Origin: Astrothelium macrocarpum | Taxonomy: Eukaryota > Ascomycota > Dothideomycetes > Trypetheliales > Trypetheliaceae | Assembly (NCBI GenBank): GCA_021030915.1 | Contig: JAGEMR010000010.1 | Location: 62,001 to 126,000 of the forward strand | Length of the DNA stretch: 64,000 nucleotides | Reading direction: 5' to 3' | Translations under genes and position numbers: made by a program | Shown here: piece after piece, positions 45,901 through 57,288 of the stretch | Numbering within the stretch: the stretch's first letter is position 1 | How the letters are laid out: each line of letters starts with the position of its first letter | Notes under the pieces: model-generated | The model's database searches: none | Told to the model about the DNA's origin: nothing | The model's input: the letters and a program-made list of their open reading frames with translations, nothing else

Positions 45901-47984
45901 CTACGCCACACCACCTCTCTTTCCCCCCTCCCTCACCCTCCCCACACACTCCCTCGCCCTGACAATCTCCTCCCTACCCATGCCCTCCCCCTCCAAAAAC
46001 TCTCCATACGCCCACAACACCCTCTCCAACGCATCCGCCAACGCCCTCCGCACAACCCCCACCACCTCACCACCGCCAACATCCCTCTCGCCCTCCACAT
46101 CCGTCCAATCCGACGGCCACTCCCGCAGCAGCCTCTCCACAGCCGTCAGCGTCCTCGCGAGCGCCCGCACGATCCCCGGCACGTCCCGCGCGACCACGCC
46201 GAACGCGTCCTCGTGCAGCGCGTGCGCGACTAGCTGCGACAGCGCCGACGCGGCGCGCGCGATGGTCCCCGTGCGCGCGGTGGGCGTGCCTGTGAGGACC
46301 GCGGCGGTGCGGCGCGCGAAGGGTGCGCGGAACGGCGTGCCCAGCGGCGTGCCGAGGAACTGTGTGGTGAGCGCTGTGAGCTGGTGGTGGAGGGTGTCGG
46401 GTTGGAGGGCGGTTTGTGAGGACGAGGGGAGGAGGAGTTGGGGGGCGCGTGGGGAGATGGGGTTCGATGAGGCCGGGCGGGGGGATTGGCCGTGGGAGCG
46501 GGCAAAGCGGTCGAGTGTGTCGACTGTTTTGGTGATGCGGGTGGTGCCGGGTGTGGGGGGTTCGAGGATGTTGTCTTTTTTAAGGGGGTCGATACCAAGG
46601 GTGGGGAGGGATTGGATGGCGGCTTGTTGTTGTTCGGGAGTTAGCTTTTTGGGAGGATCGAGCACAAGTTTGATGCGTTTGTCGATGCGTTGGATTTCGT
46701 CTAGGCAAACGGATTTGACATGGGTCCATGTTGCTTTGTTTCTTGAAATGGGTGGTTCGGATTTATTCAGGTAGATTGGGCTCTTTTCCGTCGTCTCTGT
46801 GCCGGCAAGAGGTGGTCGGAGGTCCAACTCTGTGAAAATGGTTTTTCGGCGGTCATCGAATCGTATAGCGATTAGCTCGAGCTCCCAAAAAGCAAATTCC
46901 TAAACTGTATGAGTGATCCCGACTTAGTTTGTTGTTGTTGTATGTATGGGACTTACTCTTGGAACTTCCTTCTTGGCTTTTAGACCTTGCAATAAACTGC
47001 CATTCGGATCTTTGGAATCATTCGTCAAGGGCTGACCTCGCTTCAAAGGCTCTTCAGCAACATGATCAGTGAAGATGGCATTGCAGAATTCCCAAAGCAG
47101 TTCAAGGAGAAATCCTTCGACGAGGAAACGTCCAACCATATCCATCAAACCGCCGATCACTGGTGGACGCTGATTTCGTTGTAACGTAAAGAAGTAGCTT
47201 GCAAATGAAAAGGCAAAGTTCCACACGGGCTTTCGAAAGAAGATTAGATAAAGTAGCGATCCTCCCAGACCACAAAAAGCCGCACGGGAAATTGCGTTGT
47301 GAAGCATTCTCGGGCCAGTGCTTTTAATCCAGGGCAGGGGTTGCTGGAGTGATTTTGGGCTTTTGGTTTGAAGGGTGACCATGTCGTAATCCCAACAAAG
47401 ATGAAAGAGAGATTGGGTCATGGCAAGAAATAAGAACATGGTCCTAAAGTAGATTGGGCGTTCGTTGAGCCGGGAGCGCTCGTACGGTCTGCCATAGTCC
47501 ACCCACCAAAGCTTCGCCTCTGCAGGTGCAGACCAAATATAGACTTCGCTAAACCACCATGCAGAGAAGCTGTACCAGAAAATGGTTTGGAAGGTATCTA
47601 CCTGGAAGAGACGGCGTCTGAAGGTTTCAAAGGGCGAAGTAGTAGAATAGGCGCCAACTTGATACAATTAGTTCAGGTGGAATAATGGCGGCCAAGCCTA
47701 GCTCACTGTGAAGATTCCCAACTCGCAGTACGTAGACTGCTAGACTGGATATGAAAATCAAAAGTGTCCTTATTGGGGGAAACCACGTTCGAAATACTAG
47801 AGATGTTAGTTTTTAAGCCAACATTGGATTTAAATGGCTTACCGCCCCATTCTCCCATCCAAACCGCCTCTGCATAGCAGACGATGAGCGTGAATAACGC
47901 AGCGTGTGTGAATCGTCTATGTAGTGCTGGAGTCAGGAAATTGCGGTACGGTCTCGCGATCAATGTCTTTTGCGGTTCGGCCAT
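45901..47984 (-). CDS. NDC1: nucleoporin NDC1 (pore membrane ring protein)
   Basis: Four exons (47984-47843, 47796-47707, 47657-46957, 46899-45901; introns 46, 49 and 57 nt) give 643 residues, close to yeast Ndc1 (655). The N-terminal half is a multi-pass membrane region: HAALFTLIVCYAEAVWMGEW, LLIFISSLAVYVLRVG, TIFWYSFSAWWFSEVYIWS, RTMFLFLAMTQSLFHLCWDY and further hydrophobic segments. A conserved turn after the membrane part (PVWNFAFSFASYFF, RQPPVIGG-like NQRPPVIGGLMDMVGRFL) leads to the soluble C-terminal half. The last 300 residues are Ala/Arg/Thr-rich and coded by markedly GC-rich DNA (46.0-46.6 kb). Ndc1 anchors nuclear pores and, in yeasts, the spindle pole body. It is convergent with the SCY1-like gene and divergent from the syntaxin gene. 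Confidence 0.88.
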
Positions 47985-48322
47985 GATTGCTGTTTTGGAG
48001 ATTTCCTGTAGAACTTTGATTTTTGAAAGAGTAAAGGGGTCGCGAAAGCCACCACCGAGGGTGCGTTCATAGTATTGAAGTGACCATCACACGTATCCAG
48101 CAAAGGAATTGGGTGAGGCAGTGGGAAAAAGTCAATGTAAACAAATGAGCAACAACGGAAAAGACCGAGCTCCGCCTTCGTCTCATCGTCGTCACACGCC
48201 ACAACCATCTGCCTATCTAGGCATCCTCTTGCCTGCTCCACCACGCATATCCCATTCGCAAACACATATTGTACTCCCTCGATTTCGAATCTACTAGCCA
48301 AAGCAACTCGTATCGCAAAGCC
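47985..48322. promoter_or_regulatory. divergent promoter between NDC1 and syntaxin genes
   Basis: 338 bp between two start codons pointing apart. It must hold both promoters and leaders. No TATA box that I would defend. Confidence 0.5.
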
Positions 48323-49201
48323 ATGTCTTTCGAGCACTCTGGCCGCCTCGAGTCGCAACCAACAACCTTTCGCCGCCAGGATGATCCAGAATACAGCGAT
48401 GATCCCGAGTTCCACCGCTTTACCACCGAGCTCTCCGAGAAGCTCATCCACATGCAGTCCAAAATATCAAGATTAAATAGCGATGTCGCAGCCTTGGGAA
48501 CAAAAAGAGAGAATGCGCGAGTGCGGGAACGAGTGCAGGACCTCTTAGACGAAACGTCCAACGGATTTCGGGAAATCCACGAAGGACTAAAGAAGGTTCA
48601 AGACTGGCATGATCTTGGTGTACGTAAATAATCTCCTTCAAACCAAGACACTCTAGATTGACAAAGGAAATGGCAGCCTTCACAAAAATACACCCAAAGC
48701 AAACTCAACCGCGAAGCCAAAGCCACACTCGACGAATTCCAAGCCCTTCAACGCGCTGCACTCGAGAAACAACGCGCGTCCGCCAATTCCGCTCGTGTAG
48801 CATTGGACGAGTCTACCTCCCCCACTCAATCACAAACGCCCTTTGGCCAACAGCAAGCGCAACAAGAGCAAGAGCAATTACGTCTCGCATCACAGGATGA
48901 AGTGGACTTCCAGGAGCAGCTTATCATCGAGCGCGAATCCGAGATCCGTAACATCGAGCAGAACGTAGGCGAGCTAAATGAGCTGTTCCGCGATGTCGCG
49001 CATATGGTGCATGAGCAGGGAGAGCAACTGGACATCATAAGTGTGAATGTGCAGAATACGAGGGATGACACACGCGGGGCAAGTACAGAGTTGCGAACGG
49101 CGGAACGACATCAAAAGAGCGCGAGAGGAAAAGCGTGTTGTTTGCTGCTCATTTTGGCGGTCGTGTTGGTGATTGTAATTCTGGCTGTGGTAATCAACTA
49201 G
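48323..49201 (+). CDS. PEP12: Pep12/Tlg2-class syntaxin (endosomal/vacuolar Qa-SNARE)
   Basis: Two exons (48323-48619, 48677-49201; 57-nt intron) give 273 residues. The N-terminal half has the helical Habc-type region (FHRFTTELSEKLIHMQSKIS, RVRERVQDLLDETSNGFREI). The SNARE motif covers about 176-236 (IIERESEIRNIEQNVGELNE, VAHMVHEQGEQLDIIS), with the central Gln in HEQGEQLD. A basic patch and CC precede a single C-terminal membrane anchor (about 252-272: CLLLILAVVLVIVILAVVIN). Closest in style to yeast Pep12; Vam3 is the main alternative, since many fungi have just one of these. It acts as the Qa-SNARE in fusion at the late endosome or vacuole. Convergent with the haem lyase gene (201-bp gap). 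Confidence 0.88.
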
Positions 49202-49402
49202 CAGAGAAACATGTCGTTCTTGGATTGTGTATGGAGTTGTGGAGTACGTTTGGATTATAATAAGGCATCTGGAACGTGCCCGTCTATCGGCACATGCGGT
49301 CCTGTGGACGCAGCATCTGTATGTACAATAATAATACAGGCATTGGTATCATCACCTACATCTTCTCCCATCTTTATATTCCTTCTCTTTATCTCCCTCT
49401 TC

Positions 49403-50251
49403 TCATAACCCCATGATCTTCGATGCCCTCATCTTCCACCCTTCCCAACTATTCAACTTTGGTCTCACATCCAAGAAGAAATTCAACCCCTTCCCTTTCC
49501 CCTCGTCCCGCCCGGCGTAGAAATCAATCACATATTCCACTTGCCTCCCACATCTATCCACCACCCAGTCATGCCGGTCAAACGGCGCCTGATATCCCAA
49601 TAGCGTATACAGTCTTGCTCGTGGCGTCATGCTCGTACTCAACCCGCTGAACGATGCCAGCCGCGGTCCCCCGCATCTACACCCCATTAGCTCTGATTTC
49701 CCCCAAGCTCGGATAGAGCCTCTCGATATGAAAATTGTTTCTCCTTACCTGTCCGCTCCCCATCCCCTCTCCCATCCCTTGATCTCCGCCCACGCACGCT
49801 CGTTCACGGCATTATGAATAGGCACGATACTGCGCATGTCCTCGGCGCGAGGATCATATTGTTTGCGTTTCATGGCAGCGAAGAACATTTGCTCAGACGG
49901 GTAGATCCAATTCCCCGCCGCCGCATCTGCGCCAGTGTCGGCTTCATTATTCGCGGGGCGTGCGTCGGGAGACGGGTTCGTGGAGGATGAGGACGGGGCA
50001 CGCGGAATAGTGGAGATTTCGCGGCCAGTATCAAGAGGCGCAGAGGATTGGCTCCAGTAGCTGGGTAGAGGGAGGCGGAAGGAAGTAGAAGGAGGTTGCT
50101 GGTCTATTTGGGAAGAGTCGCAGCTTTGGCCGCTGGCGGGCAGGGGCGACTTTGGTTTGGACGAGGATTGAGATTCGGTTTTCTGAAGCCACACTTCGCG
50201 AGTCTTGTGGTCGACGGGACATGCGGATGACTCTGAGGTTCCGTTGGCCAT
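49403..50251 (-). CDS. CYC3: cytochrome c haem lyase (holocytochrome c synthase)
   Basis: Two exons (50251-49749, 49676-49403; 72-nt intron) give 258 residues. The N-terminus carries the haem-regulatory CPVDH motif at residues 11-15. After a Ser/Pro-rich linker come WIYPSEQMFFAAMKRKQYDP and VPIHNAVNERAWAEIKGWE, the family core with the haem-coordinating His. The second exon continues with CGGPRLASFSG, RARLYTLLGYQAPFDRHDWV and VIDFYAGR. All are hallmarks of the family. The enzyme sits on the outer face of the inner mitochondrial membrane and attaches haem to the CxxCH of apocytochrome c. It shares a 299-bp divergent promoter with the mevalonate decarboxylase gene. It may serve both cytochromes c and c1, as some fungi have a separate lyase; I cannot tell. 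Confidence 0.93.
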
Positions 50252-50550
50252 GGCGGGAAAGCCTAAATGGATAGTGGCTATAAAGAATGAGGGATGCCAG
50301 CTCTAGAAACTGTGTAGGAGATGATGATATTATGCAGGGATGATAGCATGAGAACCGGCATTATCTCTGTTCCTGAATTCACCGCCTTCAACACCACAAT
50401 GCAACAGCGCTGTCAGCACCCCACATGTGCAATCGTAGTGTCTTGCCTCAGCTGAAGTAACTCAGCTGAAATAAACTTTCTCTTAATAATGTCTATATAA
50501 ACAATACTTTGCTCCCTACACCTCGAAGCTCCATCCTCCACAGATCCAAA
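50252..50550. promoter_or_regulatory. divergent promoter between CYC3 and MVD1
   Basis: A 299-bp shared spacer. On the MVD1 side are AGCACCCCAC at 50415-50424 (one mismatch to the classic sterol regulatory element ATCACCCCAC), overlapped by the palindromic E-box CACATGTG (50422-50429); two direct copies of CTCAGCTGAA (50447 and 50461); and a TATA-like TATATAAA at about 50494-50501, roughly 50 bp before the ATG. The regulation is inferred from motif likeness only. Confidence 0.5.
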
Positions 50551-51802
50551 ATGGCGGACTTTGAGCTCCACCGGGCCAGCACTACTGCCCCAGTCAACAT
50601 CGCCGTTGTAAAGTACATCCACCTCCCCTCCTAATATTCATCATTCTAACACCAATCCCCCTAGATACTGGGGCAAACGCGACCCCACCCTCAACCTCCC
50701 CACCAACGCCTCCCTCAGCGTGACCCTCTCCCAATCCGACCTCCGCACCCACACCACCGCCTCCTGCTCACCCACCTTCCCCGCCGACACGCTGACCCTC
50801 AACGGCAGCCCGCAACCTCTCACCACCCCACGCACACTCGCCTGCCTCCACGCCCTGCGCGCTCTCCGCGCCGCCCTCGAAGCCGACGACTCGTCCCTCC
50901 CCAAGCTCTCCACGCAGCACCTCCGTCTCGTCTCCACCAACAACTTCCCGACCGCCGCGGGCCTCGCCAGCTCCGCAGCCGGCTTCGCCGCGCTCGTGCG
51001 CGCCATCGCGGACCTCTTCGCGCTGCCGCAGAGCGCGTCGCAGCTGTCCGAGATCGCGCGGCAGGGGTCCGGGTCCGCGTGCCGGTCGCTGCTGGGCGGG
51101 TTTGTGGGGTGGGCGCGGGGGGAGCAGAGCGACGGGCGCGACAGCGTGGCGTACCAGGTGGCGGAGGCCGCGCACTGGCCCGGGCTGCGGGCGCTGATTC
51201 TCGTGGCGAGTGCCGCGAAGAAGGGGGTCAGCAGCACTGCGGGGATGCAGGCGACGGTGGCGACGTCGGCGCTGTTTCGTGTGAGGGCGGAGGAGCTGGT
51301 GCCTGCGAGGATGGGGGAGATGGAGGCGGCGATTGGGGGGAGGGAGTTTGAGGCGTTTGGCAGGTTGACGATGCGTGAGAGTAATAATTTTCATGCGACG
51401 TGTTTGGATACGGAACCGCCGATTTTGTACCTGAATGATACGAGTCGCGCTGCGATGAGGGCGGTGGAGGGGCTGAATGCGCGGGTGGGAAAGGTGGTGG
51501 CGGCGTATACGTTTGATGCGGGGCCGAATGCGGTGGTGTATTATGAGGCGGAGAATGAGGAGGTTGTAGTGGGGAGTTTTAAGCGAATTTTGGGGGCCAA
51601 GGAGGGGTGGGAGGGTGTGAGAGGGAAACAAGTGAAGGGAGAAGGGTTAGAAGGTGCAATTGATGAGGTGACGGCGAATGCATTGAGCGAGGGGATAATT
51701 AGGGTGATTTTGACAGGCGTAGGAGAAGGGCCAATCAAGACGGAGGAGCATTTGGTAAACGAAAAGGGACAGGAAGTGATAGATCAGGTAGGTGCTAGTT
51801 GA
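50551..51802 (+). CDS. MVD1: diphosphomevalonate decarboxylase
   Basis: Two exons (50551-50612, 50665-51802; 52-nt intron) give 399 residues, matching yeast Mvd1/Erg19 (396). The start MADFELHRASTTAPVNIAVVKYWGKRDPTLNLPTN is split at the K|Y junction; shown here only in part, the APVNIAVVKYWGKRD block is a family hallmark. The GHMP P-loop is NNFPTAAGLASSAAGFAAL, and SGSACRSLLGGFVGW and the acidic DTEPPILYLND follow. It makes isopentenyl diphosphate from mevalonate diphosphate using ATP, feeding sterol and isoprenoid synthesis in the cytosol. The gene is GC-rich with strong third-position C/G bias, unlike its AT-richer neighbours, consistent with high expression. An SRE-like element lies upstream. 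Confidence 0.95.
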
Positions 51803-52117
51803 ATTGGATGGATGGTAGAATAATGATGGTGTTTCTATGTGGCAGCTCGCGTTAGCAGAGTTACGTATTTCACAAACTGGATCAACTCCACCATGTCTAG
51901 CAATCTCAGTACCGCTGCCGCCCATCCACATCACCATTTCATGACTCAAGCACAACAAGAGGCTATCACCAATTTAAAGACCTCCGAAAAAACATAAAAT
52001 CGATACTCCGCCGCTTGATGAATAATGAGAGCCACCCGCAAAGAAATTCGTCACCCTCTAACCGGATACAACCGTCAAGTATCACCAGGCCAATTCTGAC
52101 CTCATGCTCATCCCGGG
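51803..52117. other. convergent 3' flanks of MVD1 and the R3H gene
   Basis: Short spacer of about 315 bp; nothing else recognised. Confidence 0.5.
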
Positions 52118-54805
52118 TTATCGGCTCGGTAGTACACCGTTACTCCCACCATTGACTCTACCATTGGCATACGGGTGTGGTGGAAGAGAACTACCATCAT
52201 TGACTTTGGGTAGTTGAGACTGTGCAGCAGTGGGTGGGGGCTTTGGTGGCAGAGAAGCGGGCGCACCCCACTTAGCAATAGTGCTCTGGGGATTTTGAGC
52301 TGGAGGTTGACCAGAATTACTTGACTGTGAGGACCGATTGGTGCTCGGGGAGGGAGCTGGAAAGCTACCGTGAGATTGAAGAGTTTGACGCTGTGCCATG
52401 CCATTGGGTTGCGATACTCGTGTCGAACCAAACGAGGCATTCGGTGTGCTCGAATTCTGACGCTGCGTAACTTGTGAGGTAGCAAGACCCGAAAAGTTAT
52501 TGAGCGGAGGGTTCATGTGTGGGACCATGCCGAATTGCGGCGTATTTTGAACCATGTGGTGCGGAACAAATGCTTGACTTTGTGGGTTGAATTGTTGTCT
52601 GTTGAAACTTCCCGGTACTGGATGTTGGTTTTGCGGAGACTTTCCATTCGCAAGTCCCTGAGGCAGTTGCCCATACGGATAGGGATTATGAGACTGGGGA
52701 ACTTGGTTTAGAAAAGATGGCTGATTCGAGAGATATGATGCTTGGCTAGGCTGCGTAGAATTTTGAAATGGAATCTGTGACCAGACACCAGTCGTTTGCT
52801 GCTGAGATGCTGAGCGGGACATGTCCTGAACAGCATCTTGATAAGTCGGGCCATAATTTGATGGCTGCTGGGAAGAATATGTCCCGGGAGGTTGAAAAGA
52901 CATTTGCTGAAAGGCGGCATTAAGATTAAAGGCGTTTTCCTGCGCCAATCCGTAAGGTTGAGGCTCTGGGTTAGAGCTGAAATTGGAAAACTGATGTCCC
53001 TGCCAAGGGTTCGGCCCTATTTGAGCTTGCTGGGCCATACTCGCGTAGCCAGCAGCGTATGGAAAGGATGGCACGTTACCCGTTGGTGATGATTGCTGAG
53101 AGACGGCGTTGTACGTAGGGTACATACCGTAGGCAGATCCATCGTTTGCACCAAAACCATTAATGGGGAAAGTCGAGGGATAATATGGTTCATATTGAGA
53201 TCGCAACTCAAACCCATCGTCAGAATTTTTACGCTGCTTGCTCTTTGCTTTCTTCTTGCCTGTGGCAGAGCTTGAGCGAGAGTTGTCTTTCTCTTCGCTT
53301 GAATTTGTCTTGTCAGCTGAGTCACTCGCTGCATGATCTGGGCCCCAGATACGTTCTTTGGCTTGCTTGTAGATGATTTCCTTTTCTTCCCGAGTCCGCG
53401 GTACTTTTGGCTTTGAATCTTTTCCAACGCCGTTGTTGCCGTCCCCACTGCTCACATCCTTGTCCTGATTCTCAAACTTTTGTTCATTGTCCGGTGACCG
53501 TTTTGACTCACCAATCCCACGTCGCATAATCTTGGGTGCCATCACATTCGGTGGGGGCGTACTGGTAGAAGTCGATGGATTGGAGGGTCCTGTCAGCGGC
53601 CGAGGACTGCATCCTTGTTAGTAATGACTTGCTGGGTACAACTTGGAATATACACACATTCGGCAAAATGGAGTTCGATATATTCGAACTGCGTTTATAG
53701 AGCTGTCTAGCGCATGTCCCAGTAAGTAGTAATCAGCAAGTCGGTGGGCAAGCATTCTGTAGAAGCCGTTGCACTGCGGCAAATCAAGCGAGCTTTCCCT
53801 AAAAACCTAGTCAGCATTGGAACAGTCGTTAGTAACACAAAGTACGCACTGTTTGTCCTTGACAAAATCTATAAAATCTTGCTCAAGCTTCATGACAAAC
53901 AAGCGGTCCCGAGGAGATTCTACGGCCTCCAGCAATTTCTCATCTGGAATTGGATCGACTGCCTCAGGGGTGGCCTCAACAAAAGCCGGTGTCTGAGCAG
54001 ACAAAGGATGTGATTGTGGCGCAGAAGGATTGAAGAGGATCTGAGGTCCAGGACTTTGGCCTGTGGATTGAACGAGCTTTGCAACTGGAGGTCCACGATT
54101 CGGAATAGGGCCCATGGAAGTAATTTCACGTAGTTGATCGCAAAAATTGCGATTATCATGGTCAGATCCGGTTCTGGAGTCGGCAGGATTGGATTCGGGA
54201 GGAGAGAAAAGATCTTCTTCCTCAGTGGCCTTGACGCTGGCGCTATCATCAGGACGGAGAGATTCCTTTTCATCCAGCGCAAAAGTTGTACCAGAGGTGA
54301 CACTCTTGTCATCAAGACTTGGAGGTTTCGCCGAGCTGTCTGACGAAAGCTGGGTGCTACCATCGTCGGCATGCGCCGCCCTCAGCAAGCCGTCAACTCG
54401 GCGCGGTCCCTCGGCAATCTTCATATCAGCCTTGAGTTGCTGATCCCTGGCCTGCAGGTTTTTCACAGAAGTTTGAGGCATGTGATGGTCATTATTCGTT
54501 ATATCCTTGTTTGATTGATTCAAAATAACGCTCGCAAGGTGCGGCTTCTGAGAATCGGAATTAGTTGCAGGCACAGAAGTAGCCTGCTTTGTAGACGAAA
54601 CCTCTGCCAAATTCTCAGATGGTTTTCCATTAGGACACTCTTTGGGTTTAGGAGGCATGTAAGCAGAGGCTGCGACCTGGACAAGAGTCAGAAACGTGGT
54701 CAAGAACATGCGGCGGGAAATGCGGCGGAAAATTGCAAAATTCAGAAAAAGGCTGACCTTTGCAAATGATGGCTTTGAAGATGTTTCCATGGTTCTCGAC
54801 GCCAT
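52118..54805 (-). CDS. R3H and SUZ domain RNA-binding protein
   Basis: Four exons (54805-54758, 54676-53850, 53798-53658, 53606-52118; introns 81, 51 and 51 nt) give 834 residues. The start is MASRTMETSSKPSFAK. The first intron (81 nt) is a multiple of three without stops; I splice it out because its translation looks non-coding and it has a CAG acceptor. The R3H domain (about 255-330) begins ESPRDRLFVMKLEQDFIDFV and continues across two introns with LPQCNGFYRMLAHRLADYY and the INAVRIYRTP edge. The SUZ motif follows (KVPRTREEKEIIYKQAKERI). The rest is low-complexity Gln/Asn/Pro/Ser-rich. R3H-SUZ proteins bind single-stranded RNA and are linked to mRNA or translation control. Divergent from the zinc-knuckle gene. 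Confidence 0.85.
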
Positions 54806-55971
54806 TTTGGTCAGCAGGTTTGTGAGGGACACGCAGCAAATAGCCAAGGGAGCGACGTGCTATCACCCAAGAACTCCGTACCTGAGCAGTGAAATGAAGA
54901 CGAAAGAGTGTAGCGGTTGCAACTAGGCAGACCATTCAAGTGGGGGCTTGCTCAAGGAAAATGGTCAAGAGAATGGCCAGAAATCTGGACATGATTGAGG
55001 CCAGACATGAAGCGCAATTCCCGTACGGTCAATGGATTTACTGGCGCTGGATAGGCAATACGTAGTGGGTAAGATCAAAGGTGGCAGCTTGTCGAGCAGG
55101 AGGGAGGGTGTGATATCTTTCACACGCGATGGTCCGGATCGAAGGGAGTACACAAAGTCGCTCTGGACAGGCGGGCGAGAGGTGAGAATTGGCAGTGATT
55201 GCAGAAGAGAAAAGCGACGAGGCTGCACTTCACTCCGTTTGGGTCGGCGTGTGGGTATTTCCGTTCCACCAAACCCTAACTTTTGCCTTCGTACGTGATT
55301 ACGTGATTTTTTGCCGTCTCGGGTGGTCTCAATCTTCCACACACATTATCGACGATACACATTTTGGTATGATGGCGATTCTGACCAGCAGACGCAATGT
55401 GGAGAGAATGACGCTATATAAGGTTCTACTCATTTTTGGTCCTCAACAAGCATTCTCAAGACCTGGATCTCCAATACGTCTGCTCTTCAATTAAAGGAAA
55501 ATTCGAATCATTTCCTGGATATGATATCATTGCCGTCTATCTTTGCACACTGGTGACTAGAATTTTTCGACCTTGTGCTGTAGATTATGCATTGTGGATA
55601 GTTCACCAGTCCTCAGCAACCATCCCAGCTATCAAACAGCCACTTTGGAACAAGTAGTCGCGAATTAAGTGTACTCAAACATAAGCATGCCCGGTCATTG
55701 CGTTAGTATTAAACGTAATGAACGAATTTCTTAATGGCAGAATCATTGGTATATCTTTGTAAATTTGATAGAAACTGAAATCCTTTAATTTAAAAGTCTG
55801 ATGCCATGTGCCAAGGCCCCTGCAGAGAAAATCAGGCCAGAACATCGATCTGCGCTGATCTTTCGTCACCCAAGACCACCTGTACCTCCAAGCACCTGCA
55901 ATTCCGCTAGCCACGGCGTGACCTTTCCATCATCACCAACCTTTGCGCAGTCAGTTCTGAGGGCATACGAG
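54806..55971. other. divergent intergenic 1.2 kb
   Basis: Promoters of the R3H and zinc-knuckle genes. Open frames on both strands around 54965-55500 overlap and show no domain. If the zinc-knuckle gene starts at the in-frame ATG 55801, the last 170 bp are coding. Confidence 0.4.
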
Positions 55972-57071
55972 ATGCTCCGCGATCGTCGCTACGGCGGTGC
56001 CAGCAAGGCTACCTCTTCTACAGTGTGCCAAAAATGTTTAAAACGAGATAAGTGCAACTTTACTTGCATGCAGCCTAGTACTTCCGTGTCCCTACTAACG
56101 CCCTCTCACGACATTACAGCTACGAATGTAAAGCGACTACGCAGGAACGTCCCTACACAGCACGCCCGTCGCGAACGCAACAGCTCATGAATCCTAAACT
56201 TGTCCCTCAGCTTACCAGCGACGTTCCAAACACGCTCACGCGAAAGTGAGTCGGTCTTGGATTTTTCTCCACCGCTTGATTGCAAAACGCCTTACAAAGC
56301 GATGTCGCTAAACCCTAATATAGAAAAGGCGTTGCAGACGAACACCTCGCCAGCCTCGCCGCCTCCCGTGGACGCAAACGCAGCCGTTCCCTCTCCAACG
56401 ATCCCGACACCACGCACGCCATGCCCACATCTCCCCATCGCAAACGCTCGCCATCCGTGTCTTCCTCATCCACCGCCTCCGTCTCCACAATCTCCACCAG
56501 TTCCTCTCGCTCGCGATCCCGCACCACCCCGCGCCGCCGCCTCTCCGACCAACCCGACCGCTACCTCACCAGCCAGCGCCGCGACATGTCCTTTGCCCCC
56601 ACTCACCACCAACACGCTCGCAGCCGCGATCGCAAGCGCCGTCGGGGATCCACCAGCAGTTACGAATCCTCGTCTGATGATGGGGACCACTACAAAGGCA
56701 CGCGAGAGCCCTCTTGGGATCGGGAGCGCAACACGCGGCGGAGACGAGGGTCACGGAGTCCGGTGCGGAGGGGCAGGGCTAGGAGTCGATCATGGTCGAG
56801 GCGGAGAGGGAGGTCGGGCAGTGGGGAGGAAGAGGGCAGGAGGAGGTGGGCGAGAAGGGGAAGGGACGAAGAGAGGGATGGAGAGGAGAGACGGTGGGCA
56901 AGAGGAAGAGAGGAAGATACAAGGAGGCGTAGTGATGGTGGTATTGGCGGTGCTGGTGGTGGTCGTGACAGGACTACGAGGATACCCCCGGAGCCAAGGA
57001 AGGAGAGGAGTTTGAGCCCGTACAGCAGGCGTCTGGCGTTAACGCAAGCTCTGGGAAAGGGAGGCGAGTGA
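55972..57071 (+). CDS. ZCCHC10-like zinc-knuckle protein with RS-rich tail
   Basis: Three exons (55972-56051, 56120-56245, 56324-57071; introns 68 and 78 nt) give 317 residues. I choose ATG 55972 (MLRDRRYGGASKATSSTVCQ); ATG 55801 is in frame and would add 57 low-complexity residues. The core is VCQKCLKRD then YECKATTQERPY and RPSRTQQLMNPKLVPQLTSD, as in ZCCHC10 relatives. With standard splicing (CTAAC branch point, TTACAG acceptor) the knuckle lacks the expected His, yet the last bases of the intron would read HYSYEC in frame; see findings. The second half is rich in Arg-Ser, Arg-Arg and Gly, like splicing-related proteins. It is probably nuclear and RNA-associated; function is not known. Convergent with the small gene at 57289. 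Confidence 0.8.
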
Positions 57072-57288
57072 AGTATTTTTTTTAGGGGGCTTAGGCGTCA
57101 CTCAGTAGATTTGGAGAAAGAGAAAGCGGAACATCATAAACAGTATCAAATTATGATATCAGCTACAACGAAATCCACCAAGCGCCGCGCTGCTACATCA
57201 TCACTGTACTTGTACAAAACTTCATCACCACTAGATATTCATACATTATGCCATCCACATATGCCCAGGGAATCTCCCTTGGCAACCT

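Noticed and set aside
45980..46774. Long plus-strand open frame opposite NDC1
   Set aside because: It is a GC-rich shadow of the NDC1 last exon; the minus-strand frame splices cleanly with the membrane-spanning exons.
50768..51631. Minus-strand open frame of about 287 codons opposite MVD1
   Set aside because: Shadow of the strongly biased MVD1 codons; His/Pro/Arg-rich translation without a domain.
56200..57015. Plus-strand frame overlapping the zinc-knuckle gene
   Set aside because: It is a Pro-rich shadow of the RS-rich exon, and the spliced frame carries the conserved core.
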